From NCBI GenBank assembly GCA_937894495.1, contig CALCRR010000178.1, forward strand, positions 1 to 12,856: a stretch of DNA of 12,856 bases, in the 5' to 3' direction. The translations under genes were made by a program, and so were the position numbers. The notes under the pieces are model-generated. The model did no database searches, was not told the DNA's origin, and saw only the letters and a program-made list of their open reading frames with translations. Position 1 is the first letter of the stretch, and each line of letters begins with the position of its first letter. Of this stretch, positions 6,991 through 12,856 are shown piece after piece. The stretch is from an uncultured Ruminococcus sp. (GTDB lineage: Bacteria; Bacillota; Clostridia; Oscillospirales; Ruminococcaceae).

Positions 6991-7753
6991 AGCCGCAGAC
7001 CTCTTCAAAGCTCATGCTGCCGCCGAAAATATCAAGGGCGCTGCCAATGGTGAAATCCACCCTTCCCCTGCCCAGCTCTTTTAGCCTGTCAAGGTCGCCG
7101 AAGCTTGATATGCCCCCTGCATAGGTGGCTGTAAGACCCTCGGTCTCACCCAAAAGCCTTGCCACGTTTTCTTCGATACCCCTTGCCTTGCCCTCAACAT
7201 CAACTGCGTGCACCAGCAGCTCGTCACAGTATTCTCTCAGCCTCTCGACAGTATCTTTGTTAAGCACCGTGTCGGTGAACTTCTGCCAGCGGTCGGTAAC
7301 TATGTAATACTCGCCATCCCTTTTTCTGCATGAAAGATCAAGCACCAGCCTGCTTTTGCCCACGGCATTTATCATAAGCTGCAAATTGTGCATATCTATC
7401 TCGCCGTTTTTGAAAACAAAGCTGGTAACTATCACATGGGAAGCTCCCCTGTCCAAAAAATTATCCGCATTTTCATTATTTATGCCGCCCCCCAGCTGCA
7501 GCCCCGTGGGGTAGGCTTCAAGGGCGGAATACGCCTGTAAAACGTCCTTTTCATAATACTCGCTGGAAGAGGGGTTCAGTATTATTATATGCCCCCCCTG
7601 CAAGCCTTTATCACGATAGAGCGAGCCATAATAAGCACCGTCAAGCTCTGACACAAAATTATCCTGAGCCTGATCGTTTTTATCCGAAAGGCTGCCGCCA
7701 ACTATCTGCTTAACGCTGCCGTTGTGTATATCAATGCAGGGACGAAATCTCAT
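6980..7753 (-). CDS. hisA: HisA, eukaryotic-type ProFAR isomerase
   Basis: This 257-residue (beta/alpha)8 protein resembles the yeast HIS6-type phosphoribosylformimino-5-aminoimidazole carboxamide ribotide isomerase, the fourth step of histidine synthesis, more than the usual bacterial HisA. Telling segments are CIDIHNGSVKQIVGG at 6-20, the LQLGGGIN stretch at 85-92, IVTSFVF near 108-114, LVLDLSCRKRDG at 136-147, HAVDVEG at 182-188, TYAGGISS at 210-217 and TIGSALDIFGG at 235-245. D8 and D139 are candidates for the catalytic acid/base pair. The ATG start at 7753 follows AGGAGA at 7-nt spacing. No other histidine gene is in the window, so it is separated from any his operon. I see no convincing promoter of its own; it may be read from the transglutaminase promoter. 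Confidence 0.9.
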   Translation of the reverse strand: MRFRPCIDIHNGSVKQIVGGSLSDKNDQAQDNFVSELDGAYYGSLYRDKGLQGGHIIILNPSSSEYYEKDVLQAYSALEAYPTGLQLGGGINNENADNFLDRGASHVIVTSFVFKNGEIDMHNLQLMINAVGKSRLVLDLSCRKRDGEYYIVTDRWQKFTDTVLNKDTVERLREYCDELLVHAVDVEGKARGIEENVARLLGETEGLTATYAGGISSFGDLDRLKELGRGRVDFTIGSALDIFGGSMSFEEVCGYGS

Positions 7754-7773
7754 TGTATGCTCTCCTGTTCTGT

Positions 7774-7855
7774 TATACTCGCCTCTGTTTCAAAATATCC
7801 ATTAGATTTATTTATGTGCAAAGATAATGGATACTTTGGAGCAGAGGGGAGTATA
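7774..7855. repeat. 82-bp near-palindrome, MITE-like element
   Basis: Two 31-bp arms (7774-7804 and 7825-7855) are inverted copies of each other with 27 of 31 positions matching, around a 20-bp AT-rich loop. The inner 9 bp, TATCCATTA / TAATGGATA, match perfectly, as do the outer 7 bp, TATACTC / GAGTATA. The ends read TA-TACTC...GAGTA-TA, as expected if a short terminal-repeat element had duplicated a TA target, as IS630/Tc1-mariner-type elements do. It begins four bases after the transglutaminase stop codon and its end abuts the hisA ribosome site region. There is no U-tract, so it is not a standard terminator. The mobile origin is inference. Confidence 0.5.
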
Positions 7856-7859
7856 GATG

Positions 7860-8918
7860 TTAAATCAGTCTGATATAGATCGCTGCCACTATCCTGCCGT
7901 CGAGCTCAACTCTCTGGGCATAGCAGTAATACTCGCTGTGCTCCTTTGAGAATTTTACAAGCACCTTTGAAAACTCCTTGCTGATATCTGCGGCGTCGCA
8001 GCGTGTGTCTATCTCGTCGATCGTCTCCAGCTTTGCGTCAAGGAAAGAGTCAAATTCAAGATAAAGGTTCTCGCTGTTCATTTCAAGGCGCTGCTCCATA
8101 AGGGGGATAATTTCGGAATAGTCCGAAATTTTGTACAGATTATGAGCTATATACGAGTCCTCCCAGCTGTCAGCCACGGGGTATTCAGACATATCCCAGA
8201 CGTGCTTCTGCGCCATGAACTCCCCTGTTACGTTAAAATACTTATGCCTGTTGGGGCGCTCACCCTCATCGGGAACGGGGTCGTCCCAGGTGACATCGGT
8301 GTAATACCAATTGCCGTTTATCTGCACCATGTTCCAGGCGTGCTCCTCATCGTCAACATCTGTTGCCTGTATGGAGATACAGGGGATATCCAGCATATCC
8401 ATGAACATCTGGAAGGTGGTGGTATAGCCGCTGCATATGGCTTTGCCCTTTACCAGCGCACCGTAGGGGTTCACCGACTCGGCGTCGTGCTCCTCAAACA
8501 CCCCCAGCCTGCCCTCGTCATATGAGCATACGGTTATGATATAGTCGTGTATTGCAAGCTCCTTTTCATAATCCGTCATATCCTCGGTCACAACATCATC
8601 TATCGCCTGCTTTGCCGCTTCGAGTATGGCAAGCTCCCTTTCAGCCAGCTTTGAGGTGTCGCCGCTTTTATAGGCTTGCGTTACTGCCGTGGAGTCATAA
8701 AGCCCCTCGTCCTCCTCTTGCGGCGCCGAGCTGCTGTCTGCGGTGCTCTCCTCAAAAAGATTTCGGCTTTCCTCCTGCGCTGTCTCAGACTCGCTCACCG
8801 TCTCGGCAGAGGGCTTGCTTTGCACATTGCCGATACCCGTAAGGTGCATATATAAAAGCATTGCAAATGTACACAGGGCACAAAAGCAGATAATTATAAC
8901 AAAGGTTCTTATTCTCAC
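7860..8918 (-). CDS. Membrane-anchored transglutaminase-like protein
   Basis: This 352-residue protein has an N-terminal hydrophobic helix (about 5-27) with arginines before it. It is therefore probably a signal anchor placing the rest outside the membrane. An acidic Ser/Glu-rich linker follows (about 30-75). The transglutaminase-like (cysteine-protease fold) domain lies at about 100-220 with a full triad: C162 in GKAICSGY, H193 in EEHAWN and D208 in YYTDVTWDDP. The C-terminal 100 residues are unrecognised. It may act as a peptidase or crosslinking enzyme at the cell surface; the substrate is unknown. The GTG at 8918 is chosen because TGGAGGT lies 5 nt upstream. The open frame runs on to 9026, but that stretch contains the promoter. 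Its stop codon directly adjoins the 82-bp palindrome. Confidence 0.87.
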   Translation of the reverse strand: MRIRTFVIIICFCALCTFAMLLYMHLTGIGNVQSKPSAETVSESETAQEESRNLFEESTADSSSAPQEEDEGLYDSTAVTQAYKSGDTSKLAERELAILEAAKQAIDDVVTEDMTDYEKELAIHDYIITVCSYDEGRLGVFEEHDAESVNPYGALVKGKAICSGYTTTFQMFMDMLDIPCISIQATDVDDEEHAWNMVQINGNWYYTDVTWDDPVPDEGERPNRHKYFNVTGEFMAQKHVWDMSEYPVADSWEDSYIAHNLYKISDYSEIIPLMEQRLEMNSENLYLEFDSFLDAKLETIDEIDTRCDAADISKEFSKVLVKFSKEHSEYYCYAQRVELDGRIVAAIYIRLI

Positions 8919-8959
8919 GTGTGACCTCCATAGAAGTATATAAAAACAAAGCTGCAACT

Positions 8960-8986
8960 CACCCTGCTGAGATATCTCCCAAGGTG
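8960..8986 (-). promoter_or_regulatory. Hairpin in the transglutaminase leader
   Basis: In the roughly 70-nt leader of the transglutaminase mRNA, CACCTTG pairs with CAGGGTG (7 bp with one G-U pair), enclosing the self-complementary GAGATATCTC. It lies well before the GGAGGT site, so it does not obviously block translation. Function unknown. Confidence 0.3.
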
Positions 8987-8997
8987 CGGTAATATTA

Positions 8998-9026
8998 ATT
9001 ATATACCCCAAATCGACGAATGTCAA
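8998..9026 (-). promoter_or_regulatory. Consensus sigma-A promoter of the transglutaminase gene
   Basis: On the minus strand a perfect TTGACA (9021-9026) and a perfect TATAAT (8998-9003) are exactly 17 bp apart. This is the strongest promoter match in the window. It lies inside the longest possible reading frame of the gene, which supports the shorter GTG start at 8918. Confidence 0.88.
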
Positions 9027-9059
9027 GCAAAACTGAGGCTTTCACCTGATTTTCAGAAT

Positions 9060-9091
9060 TTTTGCAGTCTGATAAAGACTTTCCTGCAAAA
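9060..9091. promoter_or_regulatory. Inverted repeat in the divergent control region
   Basis: TTTTGCAG (9060-9067) and CTGCAAAA (9084-9091) form a perfect 8-bp inverted repeat with a 16-bp spacer, and AGTCT/AGACT forms a second nested pair in the spacer. It lies between the two divergent promoters, about 27 bp upstream of the aconitase -35 box and 34 bp upstream of the transglutaminase -35 box. An operator is possible; no cognate regulator is visible. Confidence 0.35.
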
Positions 9092-9117
9092 TTATAATTA
9101 CAAATGGGCACAATATC

Positions 9118-9146
9118 TTGACAAAAGCGGCGATTTAGTATACAAT
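9118..9146 (+). promoter_or_regulatory. Sigma-A promoter of the aconitase unit
   Basis: A perfect TTGACA (9118-9123) is followed after 17 bp by TACAAT (9141-9146), one mismatch from consensus. Transcription would start near 9153, about 33 nt before the ATG at 9186. The ribosome site AGAAAGGAAG lies about 10 nt before the ATG. Confidence 0.82.
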
Positions 9147-9185
9147 ATAGATGTATACTTTTATAAGAAAGGAAGTTTTATTATT

Positions 9186-10995
9186 ATGGGACTTACATTG
9201 ACTGAAAAGATCCTTAAAGCTCACCTGGTAGACGGCGAGTTCGTTAAGGGCAATGAGATCGGTATCCGTATCGACCAGACTCTTACTCAGGACGCAACGG
9301 GTACTATGGCTTATCTTGAATATGAGGCTATGGGCGTTCCCCGTGTAAAGACGGAGAAGTCGGTGGCTTATATAGACCACAACACCTTACAGTCGGGCTT
9401 TGAGAATGCTGATGACCACCACAGGCGGCGGAATCGGTATGATAGCCATCGGCGCAGGCGGACTTGACGTTGCTGTTGCAATGGGCGGCGGCGCTTATTA
9501 TATAACATACCCTCAGATCGTTAAAGTAAACCTTACAGGCAAGCTTTCAGACTGGGTATCTGCAAAGGACGTTATCCTTGAGGTACTCAGAAGAATGTCC
9601 GTAAAGGGCGGCGTTGGCAAGGTTATAGAATACTGCGGCGAGGGCGTTAAGACGCTGAGCGTGCCTGAGAGAGCTACCATAACCAACATGGGCGCTGAGC
9701 TGGGCGCTACCACATCTATCTTCCCCTCTGACGAGATCACACTGTCCTTCCTGAAGGCTCAGGACAGAGCAGAGGTATGGACAGAGCTGAAGGCTGACGA
9801 TGACGCTGAGTATGATGAGGTCATCGACATCGACCTGAGCGCCCTTGTGCCAATGGCTGCCTGCCCTCACTCCCCCGATAACATAAAGACCTGCGAGGAG
9901 CTGGGGGAGATGAAGATAGATCAGGTCTGCATAGGCTCATGCACCAACTCATCTTATGTTGATATGATGAAGGTGGCTCACATACTTAAAGGCAAGACGG
10001 TTCACCCGGATGTTTCGCTGGCTATCGCACCGGGCTCAAAGCAGGTGCTCAACATGATCGCCGAGAACGGCGCACTGGCTGATATGATAGCAGCAGGCGC
10101 AAGGATACTCGAGTCTGCCTGCGGTCCCTGCATAGGCATGGGTCAGGCACCCAACTCAAAGGGTATCTCACTGAGGACCTTCAACAGAAACTTTCTGGGC
10201 AGATCGGGAACTAAGGACGGTCAGATCTATCTGGTATCGCCTGAGCTGGCAGCAGCTTCTGCACTGACAGGCGTGCTCACCGACCCGAGAACTCTTGGCG
10301 ATATGCCAAAGATCAGCGTTCCCGAGCACTTCAAGATCAATGATAACATGGTAGTTCCTCCCGCGGCTGAGGCTGATATGGACAGCGTTGAGGTACTCAG
10401 AGGTCCTAACATAAAGCCCTACCCCGAGACTGCACCGCTGGTTGACAGCATAAGCTGCCAGGTATCCTTGAAGGTGGGCGACAACATCACCACCGACCAC
10501 ATCATGCCAGCAGGTGCAAAGATACTTCCGCTGAGATCGAACATTCCTGCAATATCCCAGCACTGCTTCACAGTATGCGATGAGGATTTCCCCAGACGTG
10601 CAAAGAACATGGGCAAGTCTATAATCGTGGGCGGTTCTAACTACGGTCAGGGCTCTTCAAGAGAGCACGCAGCTCTTGCTCCCCTTTATCTGGGAATAAA
10701 GGCTGTGCTGGTAAAGAGCTTTGCAAGAATACACAGGGCTAACCTGATAAACGCAGGCATACTTCCCCTCACATTCGTCAACGAGGCTGATTATGACAAG
10801 ATCGGTCAGGGCGATGAAATAGAGATAGCAAATGTACGTGCCGATATCGAGGCTGACAAGACTCAGCTGACAGTTGTGAACAAGTCAACAGGCGCCGAGA
10901 TACCTGTGCTCTGCGAGCTCACAGGCAGGACCAAGGATATTATACTTGCAGGCGGTCTGCTGGATTATACAAGAGAGCAGCTTGCAAAACAATAA
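9186..10995 (+). pseudogene. Aconitate hydratase, internal deletion with frameshift
   Basis: Aconitase interconverts citrate and isocitrate with a 4Fe-4S cluster. The first 78 codons (9186-9419) match the Aquifex/clostridial-type family, including IDQTLTQDATGTMAYLE and D64-H65 in YIDHNTLQ, ending at NADDH. At about 9414-9423 the homology jumps into the +1 frame and resumes at TTGGGIGMIAIGAGG. About 46 codons are missing, the stretch that in intact relatives carries the GIxHQ histidine and the D-S-H active-site motif before TPT. The rest is intact: cluster cysteines at 9940-9942 (GSCTNS), 10120-10122 and 10129-10131 (CGPC), and GGSNYGQGSSREHAAL near the end, stopping at 10995. As read, only a 93-residue fragment is made from the first start. 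The lack of other decay suggests a recent deletion or an assembly error. The downstream membrane genes are 24 nt away. Confidence 0.9.
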
Positions 10996-11019
10996 AATTA
11001 AAAGCGAGGAGGTCATGCA

Positions 11020-11865
11020 ATGGACAAGGAGCGTTCTGCCAACAGGCGCCGTGATATGGATATCAACGAGCTGTTCGGCATTGATGATATCACTGTCGAT
11101 GACCTCCCCGACTATAATATCGACCCCGAGCCCAAGCCTAAGAAGGAAAAAGTGCTGAGCGAGTATGAGCAGTGGCTGGAGGACGGTCTTAAAGAGAACA
11201 AGGGCTACGGCTCAAGGGACTCATTCAAGGGCACTGCCGAGAGCGAGGGCAAGGACTGGTACAGCGGCTCCACCTGGGAAGCTTATGACAAGCAGCAGGA
11301 GGAGACTATGGACCAGCTGCACAAGCTGGCAAAAAAGGACGCTGCCGACAAGGCAAGAGACGACCTGTTAATGGATACCTTTGCAGCCCCCGTGCAGATG
11401 TTTCGGCACTCGGGATTTTCGGGTGACTCAGACCACTTTATTTCGATGCTGCTTGGTGCTTTGTGGTATATACTCACCGCCATGACAGGCGTGGGGATAG
11501 GTGTAGCAGCAGGGCTGGAGGGTACAGATCTGGCTATAGCCGCAGGCATAGGCGGTATAATCGGCGCTGTTATACGCTATAACGGCAAGGAGAATTACAC
11601 TTTTACAGAGTCATTACAGCAGGGTGCAGTGGAGGTATCGCTTTTTATCGCATCGGCGATAATCACCTTCGGCAGCTTTGTGTGGGATATGCCATTGTGG
11701 TTCATGGCTCTCATGGCATTGCTGTTTGCCACCGCAGGTATGTTCATACGTGAATTTGCAGTAAATTCACGCAGCTTCAGAGAGAGCCTGTACAAATGCC
11801 TAAGGTTCATAGTACCTCTTATCCCACCGCTGGCGGTAGTGCTGTTTATACGGGCTTTGATGTGA
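11020..11865 (+). CDS. Membrane protein of unknown function, five predicted helices
   Basis: I do not recognise a named family. The 281-residue protein has a long hydrophilic, charged N-terminal half (1-137) that includes INELFGIDDI at 15-24, a Lys/Glu-rich stretch at 39-60 and a probable amphipathic helix at about 86-120. Five hydrophobic segments follow, at about 140-165, 169-186, 204-222, 225-243 and 261-281. The charged N-terminal half is therefore probably cytoplasmic. The ATG at 11020 follows AGGAGGT at 6-7 nt, a strong ribosome site. It begins 24 nt after the aconitase stop and is probably in the same transcript. Residues 149-197 align without gaps to the next protein (WY, then G, GA, NG and E at the same spacing), so the pair are likely diverged paralogues. 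Confidence 0.85.
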   Translation: MDKERSANRRRDMDINELFGIDDITVDDLPDYNIDPEPKPKKEKVLSEYEQWLEDGLKENKGYGSRDSFKGTAESEGKDWYSGSTWEAYDKQQEETMDQLHKLAKKDAADKARDDLLMDTFAAPVQMFRHSGFSGDSDHFISMLLGALWYILTAMTGVGIGVAAGLEGTDLAIAAGIGGIIGAVIRYNGKENYTFTESLQQGAVEVSLFIASAIITFGSFVWDMPLWFMALMALLFATAGMFIREFAVNSRSFRESLYKCLRFIVPLIPPLAVVLFIRALM

Positions 11866-11893
11866 TGAAGTGAATAGAGCTTCGGGAGACATT

Positions 11894-12724
11894 ATGGACG
11901 ACAGAAACATAACCTCGGATAATTTTGATTATGATATGTACTCAGGCGGCAGCGCTAAGGAGCTGCTAAAAGAGTATGAGGAGCAGCAGCGCCTTGAAAA
12001 AGAGGCTGCCGAAAAACAGGCTAAGGAGCAGAAAAAGGAACGCTACCGCAGCAAATATTCAAGCCTTAGCGCCGACGAGCTGTTTGATACCCCAAGGATC
12101 AGTAAAAATGCAGAGAACGTTCCGCCTTATGACGGCAGGGCTTCACAGTACGGCGCACAGACCTACACACAGGGCTCGGCGCAGTATGATGATATGTTTG
12201 CTGATACTTCCGTAAGGCAGCAGAAAAATACAGGTGAAAAGCCGCGTCCCGCAGGCTACGGCAGGCGAAACCCCGATGTTGACACAGGCTTTAAGTATGA
12301 CCCTAACCTCTACGGCGGCGATCAGGACGCTATGGACAAGGTGGCTGAGATGATGGCTCACGAGCGTGCTCAGCTGCGGCGCAATGAGCTTGACAGACAG
12401 CGTCGCAGAAATGCAGGCATGGGCTTTTACAGCTACAGGGGCAGGGGTCTGTATATGACCGATGAAGAATACGGCGAGTTTACCAGAGAGTCTGCCTGGT
12501 ATCTGCTGTGGTTCATAGGCGGCATATGTGTGGCAAGACTTCTGAGCCTGCCGCTGACCCTTTATCTGGTGACGGGCTCTGTGGTGGCTTATGTGGGTGC
12601 GCTGGTAAAGCGAAACGGCATTGAAAAAATGTCTATGGCTGACGCAGTGGCTAACAGCCGCAAGGAGCTTTTGTGCATTGTCGGGGCAGTTGTGCTGACG
12701 CTGCTTATGGCTGCCGGGTTCTGA
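11894..12724 (+). CDS. Membrane protein of unknown function, C-terminal three-helix domain
   Basis: No known family is recognised. The 276-residue protein has a charged N-terminal region with a likely coiled coil at about 22-55 (Glu/Lys/Gln-rich), DELFDTPRI at 61-69, a disordered Gly/Tyr/Gln-rich stretch at about 75-140, and an Arg-rich segment at 158-185. Three hydrophobic helices lie at about 200-217, 220-238 and 257-275. The ATG at 11894 is chosen because CGGGAGAC ends about 5 nt upstream; a GTG at 11870 in the same frame has no clear ribosome site. It starts 28 nt after the preceding gene's stop, so the two are co-transcribed. W202-Y, G210, G235-A, N241-G and E244 match the upstream protein at identical spacing. 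Confidence 0.85.
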   Translation: MDDRNITSDNFDYDMYSGGSAKELLKEYEEQQRLEKEAAEKQAKEQKKERYRSKYSSLSADELFDTPRISKNAENVPPYDGRASQYGAQTYTQGSAQYDDMFADTSVRQQKNTGEKPRPAGYGRRNPDVDTGFKYDPNLYGGDQDAMDKVAEMMAHERAQLRRNELDRQRRRNAGMGFYSYRGRGLYMTDEEYGEFTRESAWYLLWFIGGICVARLLSLPLTLYLVTGSVVAYVGALVKRNGIEKMSMADAVANSRKELLCIVGAVVLTLLMAAGF

Positions 12725-12740
12725 TCGGGGCTAAAAAAAT

Positions 12741-12755
12741 AACTGCAAAGCGGTT
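12741..12755 (+). terminator. Possible weak terminator
   Basis: AACTGC (12741-12746) pairs with GCGGTT (12750-12755) around an AAA loop, followed by TATATAATTTT. The stem is only 6 bp with one G-U pair and the T tract is interrupted, so termination would be partial at best. The same stretch holds a TATAAT at 12758-12763 without a convincing -35 box, so it might instead be part of a promoter for the next gene. Confidence 0.3.
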
Positions 12756-12809
12756 TATATAATTTTGCAATGACCTAAAACAGCTTTAAATACAAGGAGG
12801 AAATAAAGT

Positions 12810-12856
12810 TTGAAAACAAAAACTAACATTCAAAAACAAAAAGAGCGCACAAACCC
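12810..12856 (+). CDS. Start of an unidentified gene, cut by the window end
   Basis: A strong ribosome site AAGGAGG (12794-12800) lies 9 nt before a TTG at 12810, from which a frame stays open to the end. The visible peptide is MKTKTNIQKQKERTN, rich in Lys, Gln and Thr, too short to identify. The start is inferred from the ribosome site; no ATG or GTG lies at a suitable distance. Confidence 0.5.
   Translation, partial: MKTKTNIQKQKERTN

Noticed and set aside
7774..7855. An integron attC site.
   Set aside because: The ends do not fit the RYYYAAC / GTTRRRY core sites and there is no integrase or cassette array.
8919..9026. A longer transglutaminase starting at 9026 with 36 extra residues.
   Set aside because: The added stretch contains the perfect promoter and there is a strong ribosome site for the GTG at 8918.
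9093..9098. TATAAT in the divergent intergenic region as a second aconitase promoter.
   Set aside because: No usable -35 box lies 16-18 bp upstream; the TTGACA/TACAAT pair at 9118-9146 is much better.
9400..10995. A separate complete aconitase-like gene starting near 9400.
   Set aside because: No ribosome site precedes it, and its first residues are out-of-frame reading of the upstream aconitase part; it is the distal half of one broken gene.
11870..11893. GTG start at 11870 for the second membrane protein.
   Set aside because: No clear ribosome site upstream, whereas the ATG at 11894 has GGGAGA at good spacing.

Overview
The window looks like chromosomal DNA of a low-to-mid GC Firmicute, most likely a Ruminococcus-type Clostridium (Oscillospiraceae). 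The reasons are the strong AGGAGG-like ribosome sites, sigma-A promoters of the TTGACA/TATAAT type, frequent GTG and TTG starts, the gene order ddl-murI-DUF1934-argS, and an Aquifex/clostridial-type aconitase. The genus assignment is inference from general resemblance. No rRNA, tRNA, CRISPR array or transposase gene was seen.

Left part (1-2310, + strand): one c-di-GMP enzyme with two PAS-like regions, a degenerate GGDEF domain and an intact EAL domain. It has an extended -10 promoter, a structured 5' leader with competing hairpins, and a strong terminator.

Middle part (2327-9026, - strand, read right to left): a promoter with consensus -35 and -10 boxes drives a membrane-anchored transglutaminase-like protein. 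Next come an 82-bp near-palindrome resembling a small TA-flanked mobile element, a eukaryotic-type HisA, and an overlapping MmcQ/YjbR-family gene. A second clear promoter then drives ddl-murI-DUF1934-argS, in which ddl and murI overlap by 8 nt and the other gaps are 24-32 nt. This unit links D-Glu supply and D-Ala-D-Ala synthesis for peptidoglycan with arginyl-tRNA synthesis, and it ends at the terminator shared with the left gene.

Right part (9027-12856, + strand): a divergent intergenic region with a second good promoter leads into an aconitase gene. That gene is broken by an internal deletion removing about 46 codons and shifting frame, including the segment expected to hold the D-S-H active-site motif. 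Two unrecognised membrane proteins follow closely. They share an ungapped C-terminal membrane motif, so they look like diverged paralogues. A further gene starts at the right edge with a TTG codon.

I see no defence or biosynthetic island. The most unusual items are the aconitase deletion, the 82-bp palindrome, the paralogous membrane pair, the eukaryotic-type HisA and the leader of the c-di-GMP gene.
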